From contig NZ_VCKX01000025.1 in NCBI RefSeq assembly GCF_005889725.1, forward strand, positions 1 to 64,000: a stretch of DNA of 64,000 bases. Reading direction: 5' to 3'. The position numbers and the translations under genes are program-made. Position 1 is the stretch's first letter, and every line of letters starts with the position of its first letter. The notes under the pieces were generated by a model. That model made no database searches, had not been told where the DNA came from, and saw only the letters and a program-made list of their open reading frames with translations. The DNA is from Nonomuraea zeae. Lineage in GTDB: Bacteria > Actinomycetota > Actinomycetes > Streptosporangiales > Streptosporangiaceae. Shown piece by piece: positions 52,216 through 63,161 of the stretch.

Positions 52216-53580
52216 ATGTCCACACCGCCCATAGACCGACGCGGCTTTCTCAAGGGAGCCCTGGGCATCGGCGCGCTCGCGGCCACCGGCTCCCTGGCGG
52301 CGTGCGCCCCCGGCGGCCAGAGCACCGCCCCCAGCAAGCTGGCCGCGCCGACCGCCTCGGCGTCGTCGGCCAAGGGCGAGATCACGATCTGGAACCGGTC
52401 GGGCGACCTGTTCAAGGTCTTCGACGCGGCGATCGGCAAGTTCCGGCAGGCGTACCCGAACGTCAAGGTCAACCACCAGGCCGTGGACATCGACGCCAAG
52501 CTCGCCAACACCCTCATCAGCGGCACCGACGTGCCCGACGGCAGCTTCTGGGACGACGCCAAGATCGGCGGGCAGGCCGAGCACCTCTTCGACCTGACCG
52601 ACCTGATCGCGCCGTACAAGGAGCAGACCTCGGCGTACAAGCTGTCGGTCAACACGGTCGAGGGCAAGATCTACGGCGTGCCCTGGGACCTGGACCCCGG
52701 GCTGCTCTGGTACCGCGAGGACGTCCTGGAGGGCGCCGGGGTCGATCCCGCGAGCCTGGCCACGTACGACGACCTGCTCAACGCGGCCAGGACGGTCAAG
52801 GAGAAGGACCCGAAGACCAAGCCCATCCACCTGGAGAAGACGCCGTTCCTCAGCCAGCTCTGGCTGGAGATGCTGGCCAACCAGCAGGGCACCAGCCTCA
52901 CCGACGCCCAGGGCAAGCTGCGGCTGGACTCGGAGGAGTACCGGCGGATCTTCACCTGGATCCAGGGCGCGGTCAAGGACGACCTGGTCACCCACGCCCC
53001 CTACCTGGAGCCGGCCGACGTCAACTCGCTCGACAGCGGACAGCAGGTGTTCGTGCCGTGGGCGATCTGGTGGTCGTTCGCGCCGCAGCAGCTGCTCAAG
53101 TCCACCAAGGGCAAGTGGCGGGCCGCGCCGCTGCCGGCCTGGACGCCGGGCGGCGCGCGCAGCGGCGCGATGGGCGGCAGCAGCTTCGTCATCCCCGCCA
53201 AGGCCAAGAACCCGGAGCTGGCCTGGCTGCTGTACGAGTTCCTGTGCTTCAAGGAGCCCGGCTACACCGCCGTGTACGGCCCCAACGACATCTACCCCGG
53301 CGGCCTGTCCACCTCGATCCCCAGCTACACCCCGGCGGCCGACCCGGCCAAGCCGCTGTTCCAGCCGATCGACGCGCTCGGCGGCCAGGACCTGTGGAAG
53401 GTCGCCGTCGAGGCCGGCGCCACCATCCCGGCCGCCGCGCCGATCCCGTGGTGGTGGGCCCAGTCGGTCGACTACCTCGGCAACAACATGCAGCGCCTGA
53501 TGGAAGGCAAGATGTCACCCGACCAAGTGATCTCCGAGTCGGCCGAGAAGATCCAGCGCAACCTGATCGACCGGTCATGA
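52216..53580 (+). CDS. CUT1 sugar ABC importer, binding protein (Tat lipoprotein)
   Basis: A 454-residue solute-binding protein. N-terminus with twin-arginine DRRGFLKG and the lipobox SLAAC. The mature part has the MalE-like fold, with EITIWNRSGDLFKVFDAAIGKF, PDGSFWDDAKI and AWLLYEFLCFKEPGY. ATG 52216 has a GAG-rich upstream region. First gene of an operon with two permeases and a GH2 enzyme; the ligand is an oligosaccharide cleaved by that enzyme. Confidence 0.92.
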   Translation: MSTPPIDRRGFLKGALGIGALAATGSLAACAPGGQSTAPSKLAAPTASASSAKGEITIWNRSGDLFKVFDAAIGKFRQAYPNVKVNHQAVDIDAKLANTLISGTDVPDGSFWDDAKIGGQAEHLFDLTDLIAPYKEQTSAYKLSVNTVEGKIYGVPWDLDPGLLWYREDVLEGAGVDPASLATYDDLLNAARTVKEKDPKTKPIHLEKTPFLSQLWLEMLANQQGTSLTDAQGKLRLDSEEYRRIFTWIQGAVKDDLVTHAPYLEPADVNSLDSGQQVFVPWAIWWSFAPQQLLKSTKGKWRAAPLPAWTPGGARSGAMGGSSFVIPAKAKNPELAWLLYEFLCFKEPGYTAVYGPNDIYPGGLSTSIPSYTPAADPAKPLFQPIDALGGQDLWKVAVEAGATIPAAAPIPWWWAQSVDYLGNNMQRLMEGKMSPDQVISESAEKIQRNLIDRS

Positions 53581-54494
53581 CGGTGAGCCTCGCGAGCGGC
53601 GTCCGCACGCGGCGGCGGGCGAGGGGCCCGCGCACCACCCGGCTGTCGCCGTACCTGTTCATCGCGCCGTTCTTCGTGGTCTTCGCCGCGTTCGGGATCT
53701 ACCCGCTGATCTACGCGCTGCAGCTCAGCTTCATGCGCTGGCGCGGCGCGGGCGCGGCCCACTGGGTCGGCGCGGACAACTACCTCTACCTGCTGACCAG
53801 CCCGGACTTCTGGGCCTCGCTCGGCAACAGCGCCGTCATGTGGCTGCTGATCGTGCCGATCCAGGTCGTCGCCGGGCTGGGCGGCGCGGTGCTGCTGGCC
53901 AACGCCAAGCTGCGGCTGCGCGGGTTCTTCCGGGTGGCGTTCATCGCGCCGTTCGTGACCCCGCTGGTGGCCATGGCGCAGGTGTGGATCGTGGTGTTCG
54001 ACCAGGACTACGGCCTGATCAACTACGCGCTCAACCTGGTCGGGCTGCCCGACGTGGGCTGGCTGACCTCCACGACCTGGTCCAAGCCGACGCTGGCGCT
54101 GCTGTTCCTGTGGAAGACGACCGGGTTCGCGATCATCATCCTGCTCGCGGGCCTCCAGGCCGTGCCGGGCGGCGTGTACGAGGCCGCCTCGCTCGACGGC
54201 GCCTCCCGCTGGCGCCAGTTCTGGTCGATCACCGTGCCCCTGGTGCGGCGCAGCATGGCGTTCCTGGTGGTCATCCAGACGCTGGCCGTCTTCCAGATGT
54301 TCGCCGAGCCGTTCGTGGTCACCGAGGGCGGCCCGTACGGCTCCACGACCACCGCGGGCCTCTACCTGTACGACCACATCACCGCCTCCGACCTGGGCAC
54401 CGGCGCCGCGAACTCGTTCCTGCTGGTCCTGCTGGTCTTCGGCCTGTCGCTGATCTCCGTCAGGCTGCTCCGCCCGAAGGACGAGGTGTCATGA
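53577..54494 (+). CDS. CUT1 importer permease (MalF-like)
   Basis: A 305-residue permease with six helices. EAA loop PGGVYEAASLDGASRWRQFWSITVPLVRR. The start overlaps the binding-protein stop (ATGA). The basic first 22 residues are cytoplasmic. No ATPase gene is in the operon. Confidence 0.93.
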   Translation: MTVSLASGVRTRRRARGPRTTRLSPYLFIAPFFVVFAAFGIYPLIYALQLSFMRWRGAGAAHWVGADNYLYLLTSPDFWASLGNSAVMWLLIVPIQVVAGLGGAVLLANAKLRLRGFFRVAFIAPFVTPLVAMAQVWIVVFDQDYGLINYALNLVGLPDVGWLTSTTWSKPTLALLFLWKTTGFAIIILLAGLQAVPGGVYEAASLDGASRWRQFWSITVPLVRRSMAFLVVIQTLAVFQMFAEPFVVTEGGPYGSTTTAGLYLYDHITASDLGTGAANSFLLVLLVFGLSLISVRLLRPKDEVS

Positions 54495-55333
54495 GCCAGA
54501 CCAGACCGGGCCTCGCGCAGTACGTGCTGCTGGCGCTGCTGGCCATCGCGTTCCTGTACCCGATCTTCTGGGCGGTCAGCTCCTCGCTCAAGCCCGCGGC
54601 CGAGATCATCTCCAGCCCGCTGTCGCTCGGCGCGCCGACGCTGGACAACTACCGGGCCATGTTCGCCGACGTGCCGATCGGCACCGGGTTCGCGAACACG
54701 GCGCTGGTGCTGGTGGTCAAGGGCGCGATGACGATGTTCTTCTGCCCGCTGGCCGGCTACGCCTTCGCGAAATACTCCTTCCCCGGCAAGAACCTGCTGT
54801 TCGGCGTCGTGCTGCTGACGCTGATGCTGCCGACCCTGGTGCTGATCATCCCGCTGCTGCTGGAGATGAGCGCGCTGGGCTGGGTGAACACCTACCAGGC
54901 GCTGATCCTGCCGGGCAGCATCGACGCGTTCAGCATCTTCTGGATGCGCCAGACCATCGCCGCCATCCCGGACGAGCTGATCGACGCGGGCCGGGTGGAC
55001 GGGGCCGGCGAGTTCGGCATCTTCTACAAGGTCGTGCTCCCGGTCATCCGCCCGGGGCTGGCCGCCCTGGCCGTGCTGACCACCATGAACGTCTACAACG
55101 ACTTCGTCTGGCCGGTCGTCGCCGTCAACGACACCTCGCACCAGACACTGCAGGTGGTGCTGTCCACGCTGGCGCAGAACGTCACGGGCAACCGGATCGG
55201 CGCGGACTTCGCGACCGTCTGGGGCGAGCTGCTCGCCGCGGGCAGCATCGCCATGCTCCCGCTGCTGGTGATCTTCGTACTCCTGCAGCGCCACTTCATC
55301 AACGGCATCCTCGCGGGCAGCGTCAAGGGCTGA
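54491..55333 (+). CDS. CUT1 importer permease (MalG-like)
   Basis: A 280-residue permease with six helices. EAA loop IPDELIDAGRVDGAGEFGIFYKVVLPVIRP. The start overlaps the previous stop (ATGA). It completes the second sugar importer and is followed after 25 bases by the GH2 gene. Confidence 0.93.
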   Translation: MSQTRPGLAQYVLLALLAIAFLYPIFWAVSSSLKPAAEIISSPLSLGAPTLDNYRAMFADVPIGTGFANTALVLVVKGAMTMFFCPLAGYAFAKYSFPGKNLLFGVVLLTLMLPTLVLIIPLLLEMSALGWVNTYQALILPGSIDAFSIFWMRQTIAAIPDELIDAGRVDGAGEFGIFYKVVLPVIRPGLAALAVLTTMNVYNDFVWPVVAVNDTSHQTLQVVLSTLAQNVTGNRIGADFATVWGELLAAGSIAMLPLLVIFVLLQRHFINGILAGSVKG

Positions 55334-55358
55334 CCGCCATCCCATGAAAGAGAGCACC

Positions 55359-57398
55359 ATGACGCCGCGTGCGGAATATCCCCGGCCCCACTTCGACCGG
55401 TCGCACACCTGGTCGAGCCTGAACGGCGACTGGGACTTCCGGGCCGACACCGAGCAGGACTGGACCAGGACCATCACCGTGCCCTTCGCCTGGGAGACCC
55501 CCGCGTCGGGCATCGAGGCCCACTGGCTGCCCGTGGCCTGGTACCGCCGCCGGATCAGCGTCCCCGCCGCGTGGGCGGGGCAGCGGATCGTGCTCCATTT
55601 CGGGGCCGTGCACCACGAGGCCACCGTCTGGGTCAACGACACCGAGGTGGTCACGCACCGGGGCGGCTACACGCCGTTCGAGGCCGACATCACCGCCGCC
55701 CTGCGCCCGGAGGGCGAGCAGGAGATCGTGGTACGGGTCTCCGCGCCGCTCGACAAGCGCGAGATCGCGCACGGCAAGCAGCGCAGCATCCCGCGCGACG
55801 ACTTCGACGGCGTGTGCTTCACCCCGTCGTCGGGGATCTGGCAGAGCGTCTGGCTGGAGGCCCGGCCCGCCACGTACGTGGCCGCGCTGAAGCTGCGCCC
55901 CTCGGAGGGACTGGACGCCATCGAGGCCGAGGTCAGCGTCGCCGGACCGGCGGGGGGCACGCTCCGGCTGACCCTGCGCGGCACGGGGACGACCGTCGAG
56001 CTGCCGGTCACGGCGGGGGTCGTGCGGGCGGACCTGCTGGTCGCCGAGCCGCGCCTGTGGTCGCCGGAGGACCCGCACCTCTACCACGTGGACGCCGAGC
56101 TGGTCTCGCCCGACGGCACCGACCGGGTGGCCGGCTACACCGGGCTGCGGCGGGTCGAGGTGATCGGCGAGGACCTGTACCTCAACGGCCGCCGCCTGTT
56201 CGTGCGCGGCGTGCTCGACCAGGGTTACTGGCCGCGCACCGGGATCACGCCGCCCGACGACGCCGCGCTGCGCCACGACATCGAGCTGGCCGCCGCCCTG
56301 GGCTACAACCTGGTGCGCAAGCACCTCAAGCTGGAGGACCCGCGCTTCCTGCACCACGCCGACGTGCTCGGCATGCTGGTGTGGGCCGAGCCGGCCGCGA
56401 CAGGGCGGTTCTCGGCGGAGTCGGTGGCCGCGTTCGAGGAGCAGATCGCGCCCATGGCCGAGCGCGACGGCAACTCCCCGGCGATCGTCATCTGGGGCCT
56501 GTACAACGAGGAGTGGGGTCTCGACTGGGACATCCCGGGCGACCCGGCCAAGCAGGAGGCGACCGCCCGGGCGTACGACCTGCTCAAGGCGCTCGACCCG
56601 ACCAGGCCCGCCGTGGACAACTCGGGCTGGGAGCACGTCAAGACCGACCTGCTCGACTGGCACTACTACGACGAGTCCGCCGCCTCCTGGGCGAGCACCC
56701 TCGCCAGGCTGGTGGACGGGGAGCAGGACGACTTCCCCGTGCGGCTCGGCCCCGACTACGTGGTGCGCAAGAAGCTGGCCGGCGCGCCCGGCCAGCCGCT
56801 GCGCGGCCTGCCCAACCTCAACAGCGAGTACGGCGGCGGCCACACCAGCGTCCAGCGGGCCTGGCACCTGCGCTGGCAGACCCAGGAGATGCGCCGCCAC
56901 GACCGGCTGGCCGGCTACGTCTACACCGAGCTGTACGACATCGAGCACGAGTCCGCCGGCCTGCTCGACTTCGAGCGCCGCGCCAAGGACCTGGCCGGCG
57001 TGGATCCGGCCGACGTCAACGCCACGACCACGCTCGTGCTCGACGTCGTCCCCGTCGCGCCGGGCCGCGACCTGGTGAGCGAGTCCCGCGAGGTGAGCGT
57101 GCCGGTTCGCGTGTCGCACCACGGCGCCGAGCCGGTCAACGGCCACCTGCACACCGCCTGGACCCCGGTGCTCGGAGCCACCCCCGGCGCGCCCGGCGAC
57201 GAAGGCCCGTGGATCGAGGCCAAGCCGTTCCTGCTGAGCGGCGCCGCCGAGGTGCGCGCCGAGCTGCCGGCCGGCTGGACGAGCGGGCGGCTGCACGTCG
57301 CCCTGGTCAGCGACGGGGCCGTGGTCGCCCGCTCGGCCGTGGACGTGGACACCTTCACCGGCCACGTCATCGGCGACGACCCGCTGGCCCGCCCCTGA
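55359..57398 (+). CDS. Glycoside hydrolase family 2 enzyme
   Basis: A 679-residue cytoplasmic enzyme. The sugar-binding jelly roll includes WSSLNGDWDFRAD and HHEATVWVNDTEVVTHRGGYTPFEADIT (in part). The barrel has acid/base Glu384 in GLYNEEWG and nucleophile Glu490 in NLNSEYGGG. The sequence fits the beta-galactosidase/beta-glucuronidase-like GH2 group, and substrate cannot be fixed from motifs. ATG 55359 is favoured by the upstream GAAAGAGAG; ATG 55344 is an alternative. It is the last gene of the importer operon and would cleave the imported oligosaccharide. Confidence 0.9.
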   Translation: MTPRAEYPRPHFDRSHTWSSLNGDWDFRADTEQDWTRTITVPFAWETPASGIEAHWLPVAWYRRRISVPAAWAGQRIVLHFGAVHHEATVWVNDTEVVTHRGGYTPFEADITAALRPEGEQEIVVRVSAPLDKREIAHGKQRSIPRDDFDGVCFTPSSGIWQSVWLEARPATYVAALKLRPSEGLDAIEAEVSVAGPAGGTLRLTLRGTGTTVELPVTAGVVRADLLVAEPRLWSPEDPHLYHVDAELVSPDGTDRVAGYTGLRRVEVIGEDLYLNGRRLFVRGVLDQGYWPRTGITPPDDAALRHDIELAAALGYNLVRKHLKLEDPRFLHHADVLGMLVWAEPAATGRFSAESVAAFEEQIAPMAERDGNSPAIVIWGLYNEEWGLDWDIPGDPAKQEATARAYDLLKALDPTRPAVDNSGWEHVKTDLLDWHYYDESAASWASTLARLVDGEQDDFPVRLGPDYVVRKKLAGAPGQPLRGLPNLNSEYGGGHTSVQRAWHLRWQTQEMRRHDRLAGYVYTELYDIEHESAGLLDFERRAKDLAGVDPADVNATTTLVLDVVPVAPGRDLVSESREVSVPVRVSHHGAEPVNGHLHTAWTPVLGATPGAPGDEGPWIEAKPFLLSGAAEVRAELPAGWTSGRLHVALVSDGAVVARSAVDVDTFTGHVIGDDPLARP

Positions 57399-57427
57399 CC
57401 CTGCCGCCCGCACACGTCCCGGCCTGA

Positions 57428-59128
<1,701 letters not shown>

Positions 59129-59179
59129 TATGCCGCCGCGGGCGGACGCGCTCCCGCCCGCGGCCCAGGTGAGCGCGCC

Positions 59180-59266
59180 GCTCAGGTGAAGGGGCCCGTC
59201 AGGTGAACGGGCCCCTCAGGCGTACGGGCCGCTCAGGCGAACGGGCCGCTCAGGCGAACGGGCGGG
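59180..59266. repeat. About 17-base tandem repeat at the tetR 3' end
   Basis: Five imperfect copies of a gctcaggcgaacgggcc-like unit run from 59180 to 59266. The last copy contains the final codons and stop of the TetR gene; the others are non-coding echoes of that tail. The self-complementary gggccc/cgggcc parts may also act as a terminator. Confidence 0.8.
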
Positions 59267-59840
59267 CGATCTGGCCGAGGGTCTCCAGCACGACCTCGAC
59301 GAACGTGCGGGTCTGCCCTTCCTCGGCCCACTCCTGGTTGGCCAGGCGCATCGCGGTCATGAAGGCCGCCCCCAGCACCCGGGGCGGCACGTCGCTCGCC
59401 CGCCCGGCCACCGCGTCGGCCAGCTCCCGCTCCAGCGTCGCCATCGTGGCCAGCTGCCGGGCCAGGAGCGAGGGATGCCGCTTGGCCAGCCGGGCGCGCA
59501 GCACCCGCTCGCGGTCGGGCTCCCCCATGATCTCGCTGAGCGACTGAAGGGCCCCGCACAGCGCCTCCCAGGCAGACAGCCCGGCGGGCTGGGCACGGAC
59601 GAGGTCGACGAGCTGGCGCACCCGCTGCTCCTCGCCGTAGAGCAGCGCGTCCTCCTTGCCGGCGAAGTAGTTGGAGAACGTCCGGCGGGAGATGTTGGCC
59701 GCGTCGGAGATGGCCTCGACCGTCACGGCGTCGAAGCCGTGCTCCAGCACCAGCCGCAGCGCGGCCTCGTGCACCGCCTGCCGCGTCTCGGCCTTCTTGC
59801 GCTCGCGCAGACCAACCGTGGTGTCCATGATGCGGCTCAT
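59250..59840 (-). CDS. TetR-family repressor of the MFS exporter
   Basis: The product has 196 residues. Helix-turn-helix TRQAVHEAALRLVLEHGFDAVTVEAISDAANISRRTFSNYFAGKED (in part), and a helical ligand-binding domain. It is divergent from the MFS gene with 83 bases between, which hold a long palindrome. It probably represses both until an exported drug binds. ATG 59840 or 59828 may be used. Confidence 0.93.
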   Translation of the reverse strand: MSRIMDTTVGLRERKKAETRQAVHEAALRLVLEHGFDAVTVEAISDAANISRRTFSNYFAGKEDALLYGEEQRVRQLVDLVRAQPAGLSAWEALCGALQSLSEIMGEPDRERVLRARLAKRHPSLLARQLATMATLERELADAVAGRASDVPPRVLGAAFMTAMRLANQEWAEEGQTRTFVEVVLETLGQIARPFA

Positions 59841-59859
59841 CCTACCGTCGGGGAATATA

Positions 59860-59889
59860 TGCTCAATGGGAAAAGTTGCCCACTGAGCA
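59860..59889. promoter_or_regulatory. TetR operator
   Basis: TGCTCAATGGG and CCCACTGAGCA (11-base arms, 10 of 11 complementary) are separated by eight bases, midway between tetR and the MFS gene. A -35-like TTGCCC (59876-59881) lies inside it, and a -10-like TATGAC follows at 59900-59905. Confidence 0.7.
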
Positions 59890-59923
59890 CATCTTTACTT
59901 ATGACCCTAGGGGAGGCCCGCGC

Positions 59924-61489
59924 GTGAGCGCACCCACGGCTCAGGACACCCAAGCGATGTCCTCACGCCAGATCATGGAAGCCCTCAGCGGACTGCTGCT
60001 GGTCCTGTTCGTCGCGATGATCAGCAGCACGATTGTGTCGGTCGCACTGCCGCAGATCGTCGGCGCGCTCAAGGGCACGCAGTCGCAGTACACCTGGGTG
60101 GTCACCGCCTCGCTGCTGGCATCCACGGCCTCCACCCCCATCTGGGGCAAGCTGGCCGACCTGTTCAGCAAGAAGCTCCTGCTCCAGATCTCCATCGTGA
60201 TCTTCCTGCTCAGCTCGCTGGCCTGCGGCTTCGCGCAGAACACCGGCCAGCTGATCGCCTTCCGCGCGTTCCAGGGCCTCGGCATGGGGGCGCTGCAGGT
60301 CCTCGTCCAGGTGATCATCGCGGCGATGATCAGCCCCAAGGACCGCGGCAAGTACAACGGCTACCTCGGCGGCGTCATGGCCGTCGCGACCGTGGGCGGA
60401 CCGCTGCTCGGCGGCCTCATCGCCGACACCTCGTGGCTGGGCTGGCGCTGGTGCTTCTTCATCGCGGTGCCGTTCGCCCTGGTCGCCTTCTTCCTGCTGC
60501 AGAAGACGCTGCACGTGGTCAGCGTCCGCCGGCCCGACGTCAAGATCGACTACTTCGGCGCCACCCTGATCGCCGCGGGCGTCAGCGTCCTGCTCATCTG
60601 GGTCACCTTCGTCGGCAACTCCTTCGAGTGGCTCTCCTGGCAGACCGCCGCGATGGCCGGCGGCGGCGTGGTGCTGCTCGCGCTGGCCACCTGGGTCGAG
60701 TCCGTGGTCAAGGAGCCCGTCGTGCCGCTGCACGTCATCAAGCGGCGCACCCCGGCCCTGGCCATCGTGGCGAGCCTCGCGGTCGGCATGGCCATGTTCG
60801 GCGGCTCGGTCTTCCTCGGCCAGTACTTCCAGACCGGCCGTGGCTTCAGCCCGACCGAGGCGGGCCTGCTCACGATCCCGCTGATGCTCGGCGTGCTGCT
60901 CTCCTCGACGATCACCGGGCGCATGATCTCCAGGAGCGGCAACGTCAAGCCGTACATCGTGCTGGGCTCGATCGTGCTCACGGCCGGCTTCCTCGTGCTG
61001 TCCACCACCGACCACGACACCCCGATCCCCCTCATGATGGCCGCGATGCTGCTGGTCGGCGCCGGGGTCGGCATGTCCATGCAGAACCTCGTCCTCGCCA
61101 TCCAGAACACCGTCCCGCTGCGCGAGCTGGGCGCGGCGAGCGGCGCCGTCACCTTCTTCCGCTCGCTCGGCGGCACCATCGGCGTGTCGGTGCTCGGCGC
61201 GGTGCTGGCCAACCAGGTCACGGCGAACATCAACGAGGGCCTGCTCAAGATCGGCGTCGACCCGTCCAAGGCGGGCGCGGGCGCCGGCGCGAGCCTGGAC
61301 ATCGCCGCGCTGCCCGAGCCGTTCCAGTCGATCGTGCGGGCCGCCTACGGTGACGCCACCGGCCACATCTTCCTCATCTCGGCCGCCATCGCGGTCGTCG
61401 GCGTGCTCGCCACGCTGTTCCTCAAGCCGGTGAAGCTGCGCGACAGCGTCGACCTGCCGGCTCCGGTCGAGAAGGAGCCCGTCGGGTAG
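59924..61489 (+). CDS. MFS drug:H+ antiporter (DHA2, EmrB/QacA type)
   Basis: A 521-residue transporter with 14 predicted helices. Motif A variant GKLADLFSKKLLL, motif B region LIAFRAFQGLGMGAL and motif C GGVMAVATVGGPLLGGLIAD are characteristic of the 14-TM antiporters. GTG 59924 has AGGGGAGG seven bases upstream; an earlier ATG would add a tail without a site. Under TetR control, it probably exports a hydrophobic or cationic drug. A hairpin terminator follows. Confidence 0.94.
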   Translation: MSAPTAQDTQAMSSRQIMEALSGLLLVLFVAMISSTIVSVALPQIVGALKGTQSQYTWVVTASLLASTASTPIWGKLADLFSKKLLLQISIVIFLLSSLACGFAQNTGQLIAFRAFQGLGMGALQVLVQVIIAAMISPKDRGKYNGYLGGVMAVATVGGPLLGGLIADTSWLGWRWCFFIAVPFALVAFFLLQKTLHVVSVRRPDVKIDYFGATLIAAGVSVLLIWVTFVGNSFEWLSWQTAAMAGGGVVLLALATWVESVVKEPVVPLHVIKRRTPALAIVASLAVGMAMFGGSVFLGQYFQTGRGFSPTEAGLLTIPLMLGVLLSSTITGRMISRSGNVKPYIVLGSIVLTAGFLVLSTTDHDTPIPLMMAAMLLVGAGVGMSMQNLVLAIQNTVPLRELGAASGAVTFFRSLGGTIGVSVLGAVLANQVTANINEGLLKIGVDPSKAGAGAGASLDIAALPEPFQSIVRAAYGDATGHIFLISAAIAVVGVLATLFLKPVKLRDSVDLPAPVEKEPVG

Positions 61490-61511
61490 CGAACGCGACC
61501 TGCGGCACGGG

Positions 61512-61535
61512 AGCCCTGGCCGGCTGGCCAGGGCT
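61512..61535 (+). terminator. Hairpin terminator after the MFS gene
   Basis: agccctggcc and its complement (10-base arms) with a 4-base loop, followed by tctt, start 23 bases after the MFS stop. Confidence 0.85.
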
Positions 61536-61592
61536 TCTTGCGTGACCGGGCCCCAGGCCTGTGTGATGGGCATCCAGCTTGAGCCACACCCT

Positions 61593-61611
61593 GTGTACAC
61601 TTCTGTATACA
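61593..61611. promoter_or_regulatory. Candidate GntR (FadR-type) operators
   Basis: GTGTACAC (61593-61600) and TGTATACA (61604-61611) are two perfect 8-base palindromes just before the GntR gene. The FadR subfamily often binds TGTATACA-like sites, so autoregulation is likely. Confidence 0.55.
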
Positions 61612-61633
61612 GGAGTCGCCGAGCGAGGAGCAG

Positions 61634-62305
61634 ATGCGCACCATGGCCGGAATGCCCGAGCGTAAGAGCCGCCGGACCGCGGAGTTCATGGCGGACGTCG
61701 TGCACGAGCGGCTGCGTGACGCCATCCTGGCCGCGGAGTTCCGCCCCAACCACCGGCTGGTCGAGGAGGAGCTGGCCGACTGGTTGCAGGTGAGCCGCAC
61801 GCCGGTGCGCGAGGCGCTGCTGCGGCTGCGCCAGGAAGGGCTGGTCATCCAGCGCAAGGGGTGGATCGTGCGCGACCACGCCCCCGAGGAGATCCTGGAG
61901 ATCATCGAGGCGCGGGCCGGGATCGAGGCGCACGCGGCGTTCCTGGCGGCGGAGCGGCTCGACGGCGAGCGGCTGGCCCGGCTGGAGGAGCTCATCGAGC
62001 AGATGGAGGTGCCGGGGATCTCGCGCTCCAAGCTCAACGAGCTCAACAACGAGTTCCACGAGATCATCACCGACGGGTCGGGCAACTCGCTGGTCGCGCA
62101 GTTCTACCGGCGGACGAAGGTCAACTACTGGAACTTCAACCAGCCGGTCGTGTTCACCCCCGCCGACGACGAGGTGGTCAACACCCAGCACCGCGAGCTG
62201 GTCGCGGCCATCGCGGCGAAGGACGCCGAGACGGCCGCGCGGGTGGCGCGCGAGCACGTCAACAACACCACCCGCATCATCGTCTCCGCGCTCGGCCTCG
62301 GCTGA
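61634..62305 (+). CDS. GntR-family regulator (FCD/FadR subgroup)
   Basis: The product has 223 residues. Winged helix DVVHERLRDAILAAEFRPNHRLVEEELADWLQVSRTPVREALLRLRQEG (in part), followed by an all-helical FCD domain with Asp/His-type metal-site residues (NNEFHEII and NTQHRELV). It would sense a carboxylate. ATG 61634 has AGGAG very close (three bases); ATG 61643 is possible. It converges on the EamA gene with a 29-base overlap; its target may be the EamA/amino acid transporter operon. Confidence 0.93.
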   Translation: MRTMAGMPERKSRRTAEFMADVVHERLRDAILAAEFRPNHRLVEEELADWLQVSRTPVREALLRLRQEGLVIQRKGWIVRDHAPEEILEIIEARAGIEAHAAFLAAERLDGERLARLEELIEQMEVPGISRSKLNELNNEFHEIITDGSGNSLVAQFYRRTKVNYWNFNQPVVFTPADDEVVNTQHRELVAAIAAKDAETAARVAREHVNNTTRIIVSALGLG

Positions 62306-63161
62306 AGACCGCGAGGCCGAGCAGGACCACGCCGAGCGAGAGCCACTGCCCGGCGCTCATCGCCTCCCCCAGCACCAGGATGCCGAGCAGCAGGCCGACG
62401 ACCGGCTGCAGGTAGGTGTTGAGCGAGGCCGCGGTCGACCCCCACAGCAGGATGAACCGGAAATAGAGCAGGTAGCCCCCGGCCGAGGCCAGCAGGCCCA
62501 GCTCCAGGAGGGCCAGTACCGGCAGGACCCCCGGCTCGGCGACCCGGGCGCCGTCGCCCGACAGGATCACGACCGGCAGCAGGTAGAGGGTGGCCGCCGC
62601 GATCTGCCCGCCCGCGATGACGGCCGGGTCCAGGTGCGGGAGATACCGGCGGGTGTAGACGTTGCCGGTCGCGAAGATGGCGGAGCTGGCCACCACGACC
62701 AGCGGCCAGCCCCACGTCCCTCCCTCGAAGGAGCCGCCGGACAGCGCCGCCAGGCCGCAGAACGCGATCACGATCCCGGCCAGCCTGGGCAGGCTGAACC
62801 GCTCGGCCCGCGTGACCAAGGTCGCGATCAGGAACACGAACACCGGCGTGGTCGCCGAGAGCACGACCGACGTGGACGAGTTGACGTGCACCTGCGCCAG
62901 CGTCAGCAGCGTGAACGGCAACGCGATGTTGAACGCCCCCAGGGCCAGCAGGTGCCCGAGCACGCGCCGGTCACGCGGCACGGCCAGCCCCCGCACGCGT
63001 ACGACGACGCCCAGCGCCACGGCGGCCAGCGCCATCCGCACGAGCACGATCACGAACGGGCCGAAGGACCTGAGGGCGATCGCGGTGAAGAAGAAGCTGG
63101 CTCCCCAGATCGACGTCATCACCGCGTAGAGCACGTAGTCACGTGCCGTCCCCCGCATCAT
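62277..63161 (-). CDS. EamA/DMT-superfamily metabolite exporter
   Basis: A 294-residue protein with ten helices as two EamA repeats. SIWGASFFFTAIALRSFGP at the start and TLAQVHVNSSTSVVLSATTPVFVFLIA in the first repeat are typical of DMT exporters (amino acids, purines). ATG 63161 overlaps the stop of the ATPase gene (ATGA), so it is co-translated with the amino acid transporter and may balance it. Confidence 0.92.
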   Translation of the reverse strand: MMRGTARDYVLYAVMTSIWGASFFFTAIALRSFGPFVIVLVRMALAAVALGVVVRVRGLAVPRDRRVLGHLLALGAFNIALPFTLLTLAQVHVNSSTSVVLSATTPVFVFLIATLVTRAERFSLPRLAGIVIAFCGLAALSGGSFEGGTWGWPLVVVASSAIFATGNVYTRRYLPHLDPAVIAGGQIAAATLYLLPVVILSGDGARVAEPGVLPVLALLELGLLASAGGYLLYFRFILLWGSTAASLNTYLQPVVGLLLGILVLGEAMSAGQWLSLGVVLLGLAVFSRGRARRR

